Shown here: positions 8,333 to 16,579 of the stretch, in pieces
Position numbering within the stretch: position 1 is the stretch's first letter
How the letters are laid out: each line of letters opens with the position of its first letter
Notes under the pieces: generated by a model
Databases searched by the model: none
What the model was told of the DNA's origin: nothing
What the model saw: only the letters and a program-made list of their open reading frames with translations
Made by a program: the position numbers and the translations under genes
Assembly: GCF_002003665.1 (NCBI RefSeq)
Contig: NZ_JATM01000003.1
Location: forward strand, 62,001 to 126,000
Direction of reading: 5' to 3'
Length of the DNA stretch: 64,000 nucleotides
Source: Bombella intestini
GTDB lineage: Bacteria; Pseudomonadota; Alphaproteobacteria; Acetobacterales; Acetobacteraceae

Positions 8333-8667
8333 TGATTGGTTCCCCATTGTTCGAGAATTTTCGTGACGAGCCACTCCGATCCTTCAAAAAGGAGCGTATC
8401 GCCCCCTGTTTGCAACGGGCGGCTGAGGGTTTGGGCACTACCCTGCATGAAGATGGCCCGACTCTCCCCTTGTTGGGCGATATCGCCAATGAGTTGAAGG
8501 AGAGCAGCAGGGGCGGGCTGAATGGCGATCATCACCGGGATGTCTTCATAGAGCGGGGTTGTGCTGTAATCAGCGGCCAGTTGAGTTCCGGTCATCCGGC
8601 GTAGGTGGGCGGGCTGAAGCGGGTTGATGACGGATGTCATGGTACCGGCGAGAGAGAGGAGGTTCAT
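8278..8667 (-). CDS. phage neck-region protein, unknown function
   Basis: The 129-residue product lies between the DUF4054 connector and the terminator protein. In related phages this position is held by a small head-completion or collar protein of similar size, which is the best guess. The C-terminal half (EGSEWLVTKILEQW then CRLIVTRQ) looks like a small beta barrel. No ribosome site is obvious at the ATG. The late operon is interrupted just upstream by a + strand gene. Confidence 0.55.
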   Translation of the reverse strand: MNLLSLAGTMTSVINPLQPAHLRRMTGTQLAADYSTTPLYEDIPVMIAIQPAPAALLQLIGDIAQQGESRAIFMQGSAQTLSRPLQTGGDTLLFEGSEWLVTKILEQWGTNQWCRLIVTRQTPFRQSTN

Positions 8668-8804
8668 GATGTCTGGCTCTCTGCGTGTGGTGAAAAGGTC
8701 GGGTAGGCGTGGATTGACGAACGTGCACGACTACGCCACCTTACGCTCAATTTTGGCTGAATGGCGGGTGTATGTTCAGCCTTGTGGGACAGGAGTAAGG
8801 TCGT

Positions 8805-8996
8805 ATGTATGGTGCTGTAACCGGCAAAGTTGTGCTGTTTGCTGTGGTACTGATTCTGTGTCTGCTCTCTCTGACACGGACCATTTTCCTGATGATGCGA
8901 GCAAGTGATGGTGAAGGCTTTACGTTTGGGGCGTTAATCCGCCTCGTGATACCGTTTCTCTTTACTTATGTCGTCTGGTGGTTGCTCTGGCATTAA
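8805..8996 (+). CDS. 63-residue two-helix membrane protein, opposite to the late operon
   Basis: This gene is read against the phage late operon and lies between two structural genes. AGGAG stands 9 bases before the ATG. The product has two strongly hydrophobic helices (about residues 8-30 and 44-62) joined by a short polar loop (RASDGEGF), and ends with Trp residues at the membrane interface. A strong terminator follows its stop. A TTGACG hexamer at 8714-8719 could be a -35, but no good -10 is found. The arrangement (own ribosome site, own terminator, reverse strand) is that of a phage moron. Lysis, superinfection exclusion or host membrane modification are all possible; none is shown. Confidence 0.65.
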   Translation: MYGAVTGKVVLFAVVLILCLLSLTRTIFLMMRASDGEGFTFGALIRLVIPFLFTYVVWWLLWH

Positions 8997-9013
8997 TGTT
9001 GCCGACGTGATGA

Positions 9014-9041
9014 AAGCCCGCTTTTAGAAGCGGGCTTTTTT
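9014..9041 (+). terminator. intrinsic terminator of the + strand small membrane gene
   Basis: AAGCCCGCTT (9014-9023) pairs perfectly with AAGCGGGCTT (9028-9037) around a 4-base loop, and T continues to 9041. The T run exists only in the + direction, so the leftward late operon should read through. Confidence 0.85.
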
Positions 9042-9044
9042 ATA

Positions 9045-9512
9045 TCATGGCCAGAGGCGTGCCGGGTGTGCTTGGCCGGGTAGGAAGCGCATCTGGCGGT
9101 AGGGTGCTGTGGCCTGCCAGAAGATCAGCCCATATTGTGTCTGGCTGAACCATCCAGCTTGTTTGGGTAGAGCACTGCCATCCAGAGTGATGGAGACGGC
9201 CCCCTGTGTGGCGGAGGATATCCGCCCAACAGGTGCAGCCATCGGGGGCTCCACGGTGGCACTGCCAGCCTGTACCGTCCTATTTGTGGCGAAGAGCTGT
9301 GCCTGATGTGCCACAAGCAGCCAGAGCAGTGTCCTGCGCTTTGCTATATCTCGGATAGGGGAACTGCCTGTGTTGTTGAGGATGAGTTCAGCCAGTTGGA
9401 AGAACCCTTCTGCCTGTTCCGCACTGATATGGCCTGTAAAGGCTGGATAAGTCGCCTGCCAGTCCTGATAGGAGAAAGAGACCTGCCCTGAGGGCGGAGA
9501 AGAGTCTGTCAT
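9045..9512 (-). CDS. phage head-tail connector (DUF4054-like)
   Basis: The ATG at 9512 has AGGGGA 8 bases upstream and is preferred over a GTG at 9560, giving 155 residues. It opens with a [13 protein letters not shown] segment, followed by helices ([29 protein letters not shown]), the layout of DUF4054 head-completion proteins that join capsid portal to tail. Position after the capsid gene supports this. The C-terminus carries a QYGLIFWQ segment common in the family. Confidence 0.75.
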   Translation of the reverse strand: MTDSSPPSGQVSFSYQDWQATYPAFTGHISAEQAEGFFQLAELILNNTGSSPIRDIAKRRTLLWLLVAHQAQLFATNRTVQAGSATVEPPMAAPVGRISSATQGAVSITLDGSALPKQAGWFSQTQYGLIFWQATAPYRQMRFLPGQAHPARLWP

Positions 9513-9577
9513 GGAAGCATTCCCCTGTTGGTGTGCCCGTGCTGCGTTGGTTGAAATCACGTGGCACGGGCAAGCTG

Positions 9578-9991
9578 TTAGGCTGCTTTTTGCATGGGGG
9601 TGACGCCATCCGTCAGGGTGGTGGGATCGGCCCCCTCTAGCCCTGTGCGTTCTTTGGCCAGTTCAGTCATGGCGTTATCGGCACGCGCAGGTGTGTTTTC
9701 GGCAAAGATGATCTTTTTGGTGATAAGATCGCTCTGTTTGTTTTGCTCCAGCCATGCTTTCCAAAAATCCGTTGGCACGGTGGTGCGTCCGGCCCGGCCA
9801 AGTAGGCGGTTTTCTGCTGGGTGATAGAATGGGTCCTGCCGAATACCATTCAGCAGGATGGAGGACCGTGCCTGTGGTGGGGCCATGATGGGTGCTGTGG
9901 CCTGCGTCCGTTCGCTTAGGCTTGCGAGGTCGTGCAGGTCGAGCCGGATGCCGGAAGGCAGGCGGCAGAGGACGATAACGGTATCAGCCAT
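9578..9991 (-). CDS. phage protein of unknown function after the capsid gene
   Basis: This 137-residue protein follows the major capsid gene by three bases, so it is almost certainly co-translated in the head operon. It contains an early beta segment ([12 protein letters not shown]), a proline-rich stretch and a C-terminal half with [17 protein letters not shown]. The FWKAWLEQN pattern is seen in small head-associated phage proteins, but I cannot name the family. Confidence 0.6.
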   Translation of the reverse strand: MADTVIVLCRLPSGIRLDLHDLASLSERTQATAPIMAPPQARSSILLNGIRQDPFYHPAENRLLGRAGRTTVPTDFWKAWLEQNKQSDLITKKIIFAENTPARADNAMTELAKERTGLEGADPTTLTDGVTPMQKAA

Positions 9992-9994
9992 GTG

Positions 9995-11020
9995 TTAGAT
10001 TCCTGTCATGGTGACGCAAGCCACCGGGTAGAACCAGATGGTTCCCCATGTGCCTTGGGATTTCTTCTGGCGGATGTAAGAGCTGTAACGCTCCACGGCA
10101 TGGGCGCGCAGCTTTTCGGTGAAGGCAGTTGTCACACTTTCTTGCCCGTCCACTTCTCGTAGGAAGAGCTGCATTTGTGTGACCTTGCTAAGACCACCGG
10201 AAAGTGTTCCGCCTGCTTCCGGGAGGGTTTCGATCTTCAGGTTAGGTAGGTTTTCTCGCAGCAAGTCTCGCAAGGAGGTGCGGAACTGGTTGGTATAGAG
10301 TAGGCACTGCTGCCGCTCTGTTGGAATGACGAGAGTCAGCGGGCTTTCCAGCGTGACATTCCCGCCCATCTGTTCGGAAAGCTGCTGGAAGGCTTTGAGA
10401 ATATCGGCATAAACCTGCACAGGGTCGGTGATGCTCAGCCAGTCATTGCTACCCGTTGCCGCACCGGAGGGTGCAATCTTGGGTGTGGGCTGAATGGCGG
10501 GTGGCAGGGCTGTGTCGTTGAGGGCACCACGCAGCTGAAGCCCTTCCATTCCGAACAGGCTGATACGGTTGCTCGTCTTGTTTAGGATGGAGATGGAAGC
10601 CTCATTTTTGCGGGAAACCCAGTCGAGACGGGCAGCCCCCATGCGTTCCGCTTCTCGCTCACCCCAGCGTGTCCATGTCTGGAAGTGGAAGGACTGACGC
10701 TGCACCCAGTTGGCGTTGACGTCACTGTCACCAGAGCTGTCATAATCGCTGTAGGATACTGTCTGGCCAGAGAGTTCGACAAAGGGGAACTGTGCCGTAT
10801 CGGTCAGCCAGTCACCTTTCTGGCCCTGACCATAAATAGCCTCTGCCCGGATGGGTGTGATGAGGGCCTTGATGGTCCGGGGATCGGTATAGGTGGAGAA
10901 AATGGACGGAATGCCGGAATTGGGAGCCGTCACGGTACTGTCAAACGCCAGAGTATGGTCAATCACGCCATGAATACCGAAGTCACGTTTCAGCATGGCG
11001 GAGGAAATGGAGTGGGGCAT
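9995..11020 (-). CDS. phage major capsid protein (DUF2184-like)
   Basis: The 341-residue product matches the DUF2184 capsid family in length, in position after cement and protease genes, and in layout: an N-terminal arm, then ARLDWVSRKNEASISILN in the spine-helix region, and a C-terminal AVERYSSYIRQKKS segment. AAGGT precedes the ATG. These proteins adopt the HK97 fold and build the icosahedral head. The frame is intact over its whole length. Confidence 0.8.
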   Translation of the reverse strand: MPHSISSAMLKRDFGIHGVIDHTLAFDSTVTAPNSGIPSIFSTYTDPRTIKALITPIRAEAIYGQGQKGDWLTDTAQFPFVELSGQTVSYSDYDSSGDSDVNANWVQRQSFHFQTWTRWGEREAERMGAARLDWVSRKNEASISILNKTSNRISLFGMEGLQLRGALNDTALPPAIQPTPKIAPSGAATGSNDWLSITDPVQVYADILKAFQQLSEQMGGNVTLESPLTLVIPTERQQCLLYTNQFRTSLRDLLRENLPNLKIETLPEAGGTLSGGLSKVTQMQLFLREVDGQESVTTAFTEKLRAHAVERYSSYIRQKKSQGTWGTIWFYPVACVTMTGI

Positions 11021-11079
11021 GGTGATACCTTATGGATGGTTCTGGTCAGAAAGGGAGATGGCTGGCAGTGGGGGATGCA

Positions 11080-11580
11080 TTAGGCTGTCACAGGGTGCAT
11101 GGGGCCAGAAATGATGATTGGCTCTCCCGCATCACCACCACGGGCGACAATCCAGCCGGTGGAGACTGTCCCCTGTGGGGCATTGCCCGCCGGTGCTGTC
11201 TGGAGACTGCCATCAGCCGTTGAGGCATAGACGGCCTGACCCGTGCTGGCTGCGGTGGAAGCTATGGCCCAGAAGTCTCCGCCTTCTGCAATGCTGGCCA
11301 TGAAGCCCTGTGGCAGAGTCATGGTGGCGGACTGAAGATACTGTGTCGTTAGTCCCTGCTGTGTACGGTAGAGGAAACCCGCCGGAATACCGGCCCCCGT
11401 ATTGCTCAGGCTTAGCCCGTCTTCATTGCGCCAGACAAAATGGGCGATGGTCAGGCCACCTGCTCCAGCAATGAAACCCCCTTCCGGTGCGATGGCCGTG
11501 CGGATGGGGTTGGCACTGGCTGGGGCACCGGGAAAACCCTGCGGCCATGTGTAAGAAACGCTCTGCTGAAAATCGGACAT
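11080..11580 (-). CDS. phage structural cement protein (Gp24-like)
   Basis: This 166-residue protein lies between the prohead protease and the capsid gene, where DUF2190/Gp24-like head-decoration proteins sit in related phages. It is beta-rich, with GFIAGAGGLTIAHFVW and a C-terminal TGWIVARGG segment typical of capsid cement proteins. It would stabilise the expanded head from outside. Confidence 0.7.
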   Translation of the reverse strand: MSDFQQSVSYTWPQGFPGAPASANPIRTAIAPEGGFIAGAGGLTIAHFVWRNEDGLSLSNTGAGIPAGFLYRTQQGLTTQYLQSATMTLPQGFMASIAEGGDFWAIASTAASTGQAVYASTADGSLQTAPAGNAPQGTVSTGWIVARGGDAGEPIIISGPMHPVTA

Positions 11581-11618
11581 GGATGTGCTTTCTGTAAAGG
11601 CTGAAAGGATTGTGGGGT

Positions 11619-12548
11619 TTAGTAACGGCGGGGGGCTGTGTAAGGCGTAGTGGCGCCGTCAGCAGCTAGCGGATGCGGGGCCGGAGTAATCATGGCCGCT
11701 AGACGGGTATGGACAAGTGCCCGCAGCCCAGCCTGATTGATGTCGGCAAGATTGTCTGCGGCCATACCGCTGTGCTGGAGGGCATAGCGATAGACGGCAT
11801 CGGCACTGTCCATCCCGTGAACATCTCCTACCAGTGGGCGGACAAGGCGGCGGGCGTCTTCCGTGGCCTGACGCAGGGCACGGTCAGCGGAGAGGGCCTT
11901 CTGAATGGCTTCATTCAAAGCAGCTTCAGTCTCTTCATGGTTGGATGCTTTGGTCGTGGGCGTTTCGGCTGTTTGTGTCATGGTGGTGGACGTCCTGTTG
12001 TCTGTTGAGGAATCATGGACCAGCACATCAGGGCCAGCTCGTCCCTTTGTTACGAGAGCAATATGATTCCCCCGGATATTGATCATGCGCCCGTCATAGG
12101 GCTGGCCGTCATAAGTGCCGGGTGTCATGTCGGCTTCGTAGGCATAGCCGCAGGAAAGCTCTTTCTGATCACCGCTCTGGATGCGCTGGATGGCGGGTCC
12201 ATCGAAAATGACCATGCCGACTGTCAGGTAAGGTGACTCGAAACGGGCATTATCCATAGTGGAGCCGACTGTCAGTTCCCGAGGGTGAGCATCCGCACTG
12301 GTGGGGACGTGTTCCTCCAGAACAGGCAGGGAGTTGAAACTATCGGCCGCCTTTTCTAGTTCTTTCGGGTCCCGTAGGAGGCGGTAAGGCTGGTCCGGCT
12401 TCAGGCCGAGCCGGACATGATCTGGGATTTCTCGGCCCTGATAGATGCAGATATTGGCTTTACTAATGGGCGTCCGCTCGACACGGAGCCGCCCGTTATC
12501 ATCAAAACTGCGGACGGAGCCGGTGCGGTCATAGGCGAGAATGGTCAT
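11619..12548 (-). CDS. phage prohead protease (DUF2213-like)
   Basis: The ATG at 12548 overlaps the portal stop (ATGA) and has GAGG 5 bases upstream, giving 309 residues; a TTG at 12587 is less likely. Residues about 15-175 match the DUF2213 family: TPISKANICIYQG, LEEHVPTSAD, DQKELSCGYAYE and NHIALVTKGRAG. The H (EEHVP), S (LSCGY) and H (NHIAL) fit the catalytic triad of herpesvirus-like phage proteases. The C-terminal third (from about 195) is helical and may serve as a scaffold domain fused to the protease, as often occurs. Confidence 0.8.
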   Translation of the reverse strand: MTILAYDRTGSVRSFDDNGRLRVERTPISKANICIYQGREIPDHVRLGLKPDQPYRLLRDPKELEKAADSFNSLPVLEEHVPTSADAHPRELTVGSTMDNARFESPYLTVGMVIFDGPAIQRIQSGDQKELSCGYAYEADMTPGTYDGQPYDGRMINIRGNHIALVTKGRAGPDVLVHDSSTDNRTSTTMTQTAETPTTKASNHEETEAALNEAIQKALSADRALRQATEDARRLVRPLVGDVHGMDSADAVYRYALQHSGMAADNLADINQAGLRALVHTRLAAMITPAPHPLAADGATTPYTAPRRY

Positions 12549-13990
12549 GAGGCCTCGGATGGCTGTGGTTGTGTGGTTTGCTGCCAAAGGGGATTGAAGC
12601 TGATCTCCAGCGCAGGGTCGGTCTCACCCCAGAGGTTGAGCTGGAGCAGCGTGAGCAGGCGGTTCAGGACAGGCCGCATATGTGCTTCCTGGAAGGCGGC
12701 AATTTCATCGTAGAACACCCGGATTTCTCCGGCGGATGAGGCATTCAGTCCGTTTGGTGTGATGCCGAACAGCTTGACCAGTGGAATACCGGGGATGGAG
12801 GCCATGGCCTCCATAGACTGCGCCTGAAGGTCTGCCAGCCCTGCGAGGGGGGTGGCTACGATGGAAACATCTTCATTCTGTCGGTCGGCCACGATGATGT
12901 CCTGACCTTCAGAAATCTTCTGCATGAAGGAGGCACGGCCTGTGATGGAGGTTGTCGGGTCCGCTTCCTCGCCTGTACCAGTAGCCATGAGGCCGCCCAT
13001 GTCGGTTTTTAGAACGAGCTTGGAGAAATTGGCCGTAATGTTGCTGATGCTGTTACGGGTCCGTAAGAAGTTGTGAACATAGGGCCGTAGCTGCTGTGTC
13101 AGGCTCATGCCGCCAAAATTGAATGACGGCTTAAAGAGATCGGACACGCCATAAGGCACCATGCTGATGAGTCTGTCACGATGGACAAGACAGCCCTGAA
13201 CCCACCAGTTGCGGGGCCGGTAATAGTCGTCCTGCAAAGGGGAGTCAGCATTATAGGCGTTGGGTGTGGTCCAGACTGGTTCAATGGTTTTCAGCCCAGC
13301 CAATGTTCCTTTGCGAACGCCATTAGGCGTTAGAGGAAGCGGGAGTGTCTGCCCGTAAGTCGTGCGGGGTGTGTCCGCCATGTTAAGCCAAATATGGCCG
13401 ATACCGTAGAGTAAACTATCCAGAATCTGCTGATGAAGCAGTTCCCGAATGTTCAATCGTTTCATCTCGACTTCCAGCGCATGGAGGCGGGCTGCGGGGT
13501 CTGAGGGAATGGCAGGGGCGGTATGGTCTGCGGGGTTGTGGGTACTGAGGCTAATCCATTCCCGTGTAGCCTCCCGTGCGATGACATCACATGGTTTGCG
13601 GAATTCTGCCCGCTGGGCCATCTGGGCGAGGGTTGGGTAGCCCAGAAAGCCGAGGCCATCTGCTATCCAAGAAGGTTGGGTGGCTGTTTGTGCCATAGCC
13701 CAGCTTGAAATGTCCGTCATGCTGGTGGTAGCGGAATCGGTGCCGAGGGAGGTAGGGCGTTCGTACCCTTTCGGCACGACACCCGGTGGTGGCTGATAGG
13801 AGGAGAATGTTGTGGCACATCCCCCATCAGCAGCGGGCAGGTGATGCGCAGCACGCCATAGGCGGGTTAGCCAGTGCGGACTTGTCTTCTTGTTCAAACT
13901 GGTGTGACGTGGGGCCTCAGGTTCCTGCCGAGGGCATGAGGTTGCAGCGGGCTGCCCTTTAAACAGACGTGAGGGAGAAAAACCAGACAT
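12545..13990 (-). CDS. phage portal protein (DUF1073-like)
   Basis: The 481-residue protein fits the DUF1073 portal family. Characteristic segments are RAEFRKPCDVIAREATREW, LDSLLYGIGHIWL, FMQKISEGQDIIV and the C-terminal IPLVKLFGITPNGLNA. Portals form the dodecameric ring through which DNA enters. The first 85 residues are basic and low-complexity. It lies between terminase and protease genes in the standard order. Confidence 0.8.
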   Translation of the reverse strand: MSGFSPSRLFKGQPAATSCPRQEPEAPRHTSLNKKTSPHWLTRLWRAAHHLPAADGGCATTFSSYQPPPGVVPKGYERPTSLGTDSATTSMTDISSWAMAQTATQPSWIADGLGFLGYPTLAQMAQRAEFRKPCDVIAREATREWISLSTHNPADHTAPAIPSDPAARLHALEVEMKRLNIRELLHQQILDSLLYGIGHIWLNMADTPRTTYGQTLPLPLTPNGVRKGTLAGLKTIEPVWTTPNAYNADSPLQDDYYRPRNWWVQGCLVHRDRLISMVPYGVSDLFKPSFNFGGMSLTQQLRPYVHNFLRTRNSISNITANFSKLVLKTDMGGLMATGTGEEADPTTSITGRASFMQKISEGQDIIVADRQNEDVSIVATPLAGLADLQAQSMEAMASIPGIPLVKLFGITPNGLNASSAGEIRVFYDEIAAFQEAHMRPVLNRLLTLLQLNLWGETDPALEISFNPLWQQTTQPQPSEAS

Positions 13991-14026
13991 TGGAAGGGCC
14001 TATCTGTAACGGAAGGGAAATGATTC

Positions 14027-14161
14027 ATGATGTGGATTGATTGGAAAGCATCGCCGCAGCGTATCGCCGGACGGCTGTTTCTGCTGGCTTTGCTTAGTGG
14101 AGGTATACTGGGCGGCATCGTGGGCTTTTGGCTGCTTTGGGCGTTGTGCCATCCCGGATGA
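14027..14161 (+). CDS. 44-residue single-helix membrane protein
   Basis: A short + strand frame lies between the leftward portal and terminase genes. GGAAGG is about 10 bases before the ATG. The product starts MMWIDWKASPQRIAGR, then has one long hydrophobic helix (about residues 17-40) and ends CHPG. It stops 10 bases before the convergent terminase stop. Basic N-terminus plus a glycine-rich helix suggests an inner-membrane microprotein. It resembles in placement the other reverse-strand membrane gene at 8805. Being so short, it needs expression evidence. Confidence 0.45.
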   Translation: MMWIDWKASPQRIAGRLFLLALLSGGILGGIVGFWLLWALCHPG

Positions 14162-14171
14162 TTGCTCCGTG

Positions 14172-15401
14172 TCAGGTTGGTGGAGCGAAGCGTGAGAAGT
14201 CCGGCAGGGGGGAACAGTTGGTGATGAGGCCATCTAAGGCATAGCGTAGGGCATCAATGTAATGATTGTTCGTGTCCTCTATCTGCGGGAGGATATCACC
14301 TGTCAGAGGGTCGGTCCTGTAGCGGTAGAGGCGGAACTCTCTGGCCGTTTCCGTGCAACGGGGATGGATGCGAATGGCATGGAAAGAGCGGAGCCGTTCG
14401 ATACCGTCTTTCACGCTTCCGGGCCATTTTCGCGCGGCACTGATACGGAAATGATGGCGGGTTTTTAGATAATTGATGGTTTCTGGTCGGGCACTGTCCG
14501 CCCGGATAGGCCAGCGGCGGATAGCGGGTATCTTGTCGAACAGGGTGGGCAGGTGGTCCAGCGGGATATGGGTGCCGCCTGCCTCATGGTCGATATAGAG
14601 GATATCATCATGGATGAAGCAACGTATGATGGCCGTAGGGTCCCGTGAGAAGCCCCAGTCCACACCAAAATAGAACCGGCTGTTTTCTGGGGTAGAAAAT
14701 TCCTCAATGATAATACGGTCGGGGAAGATGAGCGCTTCATGATGTTGCTGGTAGTCTCCCTCCCAAATGTGGTCATAATCTCGTGGTCGCTGTTTCTGAT
14801 CCCATTTTCGTTCCAGATTCAAAACATCTGGAAACCATGGATTATCTGACCAGTTGGCACAAATAGTCACGAAGGAAGGGTCATTTTTTGTGTCAGCTCC
14901 CCGCATGAAGGCATCTACAGGATCGGAGGGATGGTTGGGGTTCCAGCTAAACCATATCTCAGAATGAGGCTTACGGATGGTCGGGCGTAGGAGCTTCAGG
15001 GATGTTGCTGAAAGGGATTGCGCTTCTTCCACCCAAGCGATGTCCATGCCTTCTAGTGATTTGATGGTTTCCGCATTATGGGTCTGCATTCCCTGAAACA
15101 GAATGACACCTCCGCCGGGTGTACGGATTTCCCTCTCCAGCACTGTGAAGAGGTGGGAGAGGTTTAGACGTGCAATGGTGTCCCGCAATAGCTGATGAAC
15201 GGACATGGTGAGGGATTTCTGGATTTCCCGGATGCAGACAGCCCGCAAGCCGGGTCGTAGCGTAGCCTGCTCTATCAGCAGCTCTGCAAAGAAATGTGAT
15301 TTGCCAGATCCTCGCCCTCCCCAGATGCCTTTATAGCGGGCGGGCCGGAGAAGGGGTGCAAAGGCACGGGGAGTCATGATGGTCAGTTGGTCTGTGGTCA
15401 T
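14172..15401 (-). CDS. phage terminase large subunit
   Basis: This 409-residue ATPase-nuclease pumps DNA into the head. The Walker A is GGRGSGKS at residues 28-35, the Walker B IAWVEEA at 121-127, followed by a coupling region and a WFSWNPN segment. The C-terminal nuclease shows the three acidic sites: GVDWGFSRDP, IRADSARPE and HYIDALRYAL. This is the PBSX/Terminase_3 type. All catalytic motifs are intact. It follows the small subunit gene with a 28-base gap. Confidence 0.92.
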   Translation of the reverse strand: MTTDQLTIMTPRAFAPLLRPARYKGIWGGRGSGKSHFFAELLIEQATLRPGLRAVCIREIQKSLTMSVHQLLRDTIARLNLSHLFTVLEREIRTPGGGVILFQGMQTHNAETIKSLEGMDIAWVEEAQSLSATSLKLLRPTIRKPHSEIWFSWNPNHPSDPVDAFMRGADTKNDPSFVTICANWSDNPWFPDVLNLERKWDQKQRPRDYDHIWEGDYQQHHEALIFPDRIIIEEFSTPENSRFYFGVDWGFSRDPTAIIRCFIHDDILYIDHEAGGTHIPLDHLPTLFDKIPAIRRWPIRADSARPETINYLKTRHHFRISAARKWPGSVKDGIERLRSFHAIRIHPRCTETAREFRLYRYRTDPLTGDILPQIEDTNNHYIDALRYALDGLITNCSPLPDFSRFAPPT

Positions 15402-15429
15402 GATGTGCCTGCACGGTGTGTCAGTCTGC

Positions 15430-15966
15430 CTATTCGGGGGGAAGATGCTGTCGTTCTGGCGGCGTTGTGCCTGGTGTAGCGGGGTCTATGATGAGGCGTT
15501 GGATGCTGTGGAGGGGGCCGCCATCTTGACCGGTATGTTCCACGGTCTGCCGTTCGCCATAGCGTTTCGGGGCACGGCGAGCCATAACCCAACGCAGCAT
15601 ATCAAAGCGCAGCTTGAAGAGACTAACCGTTGCGTTATCGGCTTTCTCCGGCATGGTTGCGATGTGGGAGAGGATAGTGCTTTCTAGGCTATCTGCAGAT
15701 AGTTCCCGTGCCTGACGGTAGCGGGGAAGCAGAGCCGGACTTTTTTGAAGCCAGCGATAGAAGCTGCGTAAGGTCGGACGATGTGGGCCGGCGCAGATAT
15801 CATGCAGGGGACGCCCCAGCATGAGGTCTTCCATCATGTCATCAAAGAGCTTCTGCGAGAAAATGACGGGTTTTTTGCGGCGGTTATGATCGGGCATGGC
15901 TGTGATGGAGGTGGCTACTGGCATGTCGGCCAGAGAAGAAAGGAAGTCGGGTACTTTCCAGAGCAT
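15430..15966 (-). CDS. phage terminase small subunit
   Basis: The ATG at 15966 with GGGAG 10 bases upstream gives 178 residues; an ATG at 16050 is in frame but has no site. The protein matches terminase small-subunit-like families: an HTH-like segment (LGRPLHDICAGPHRPTLRSFYRW), an alpha-helical core with SADSLESTI, and RWVMARRAPKRYGER before a flexible tail. It would recognise the packaging site. It overlaps the preceding gene by 83 bases. Confidence 0.8.
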   Translation of the reverse strand: MLWKVPDFLSSLADMPVATSITAMPDHNRRKKPVIFSQKLFDDMMEDLMLGRPLHDICAGPHRPTLRSFYRWLQKSPALLPRYRQARELSADSLESTILSHIATMPEKADNATVSLFKLRFDMLRWVMARRAPKRYGERQTVEHTGQDGGPLHSIQRLIIDPATPGTTPPERQHLPPE

Positions 15967-16288
15967 TGATTTGCAACTCCCGGTTTGTGCGTAGGCGGAG
16001 CTGCGTGAGCGTAAAGGCAGAAAGTTTTTCCTGTTGCGGTGTGACAGCACTACGCTGTTTTAGAAAAGGGACGGCTCTCACAACGGCATTATGTTTTATT
16101 CCCAAAATGAGTTCATCACGCCAGCTTAGGGGAATGTCGGCCCTATGCGTTAGGTCAGGGGCCTTATATATCGGGCAGAGAACAAGGCGATTACCTTCTT
16201 CGGCAAGGACAGTGCAAAGACCACGTTTGGTCATGACAATACGACCGCATCCGAGTGGATGTCTGGTGGCGGGAGGCGTGTGAGCCAT
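15884..16288 (-). CDS. phage-region protein, unknown (possible PemK-like fold)
   Basis: The 134-residue frame reads from an ATG at 16288 without a clear ribosome site. Residues about 13-75 (CGRIVMTKRG; RLVLCPIYKA; NAVVRAVPFLK) faintly recall the beta-barrel order of PemK/MazF proteins, in which a promoter-proximal strand, a CPI-like strand and a VRA segment occur. This is only a resemblance. The tail is histidine-rich and overlaps the terminase small-subunit start. A GATAAT hexamer lies 6 bases before the ATG and could be a -10, which would make the message almost leaderless. Confidence 0.45.
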   Translation of the reverse strand: MAHTPPATRHPLGCGRIVMTKRGLCTVLAEEGNRLVLCPIYKAPDLTHRADIPLSWRDELILGIKHNAVVRAVPFLKQRSAVTPQQEKLSAFTLTQLRLRTNRELQINALESTRLPFFSGRHASSHLHHSHARS

Positions 16289-16474
16289 GAAATATTATCC
16301 GTTTTTTTATTAAAACGAGAGCCGTGTGCCTGTCATGGTGACGTACCGTGAATTTCCGGGTGGGGATGACAGAAACGGCGCGTAAGAGGCCAGACCATAG
16401 GCCCTGTGATGTCAGGCCGAGGGGTGACGCATCATGGAGAAAATAGGGAGGGGGCCTCTTCGGGAGGCGGCAAC

Positions 16475-16507
16475 AAAAAAGCCGTATACCTCTATGGGCA
16501 CACGGCT
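16475..16507 (-). terminator. intrinsic terminator, leftward
   Basis: On the minus strand AGCCGT pairs with ACGGCT (16502-16507 with 16480-16485), the stem extends by wobble pairs, and six T follow (16480-16475). It ends transcripts of the 215-codon gene to its right. The 16289-16579 stretch otherwise holds only a second small dyad (GCCTC/GAGGC near 16455-16468) and no gene that I can support. Confidence 0.65.
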
Positions 16508-16579
16508 CGTGATGATGTACTTTTTATAGAATAAGGCGGGTGAACTGTCAATAGGAAAATGGCAGAAAGGGAAGGTTTG

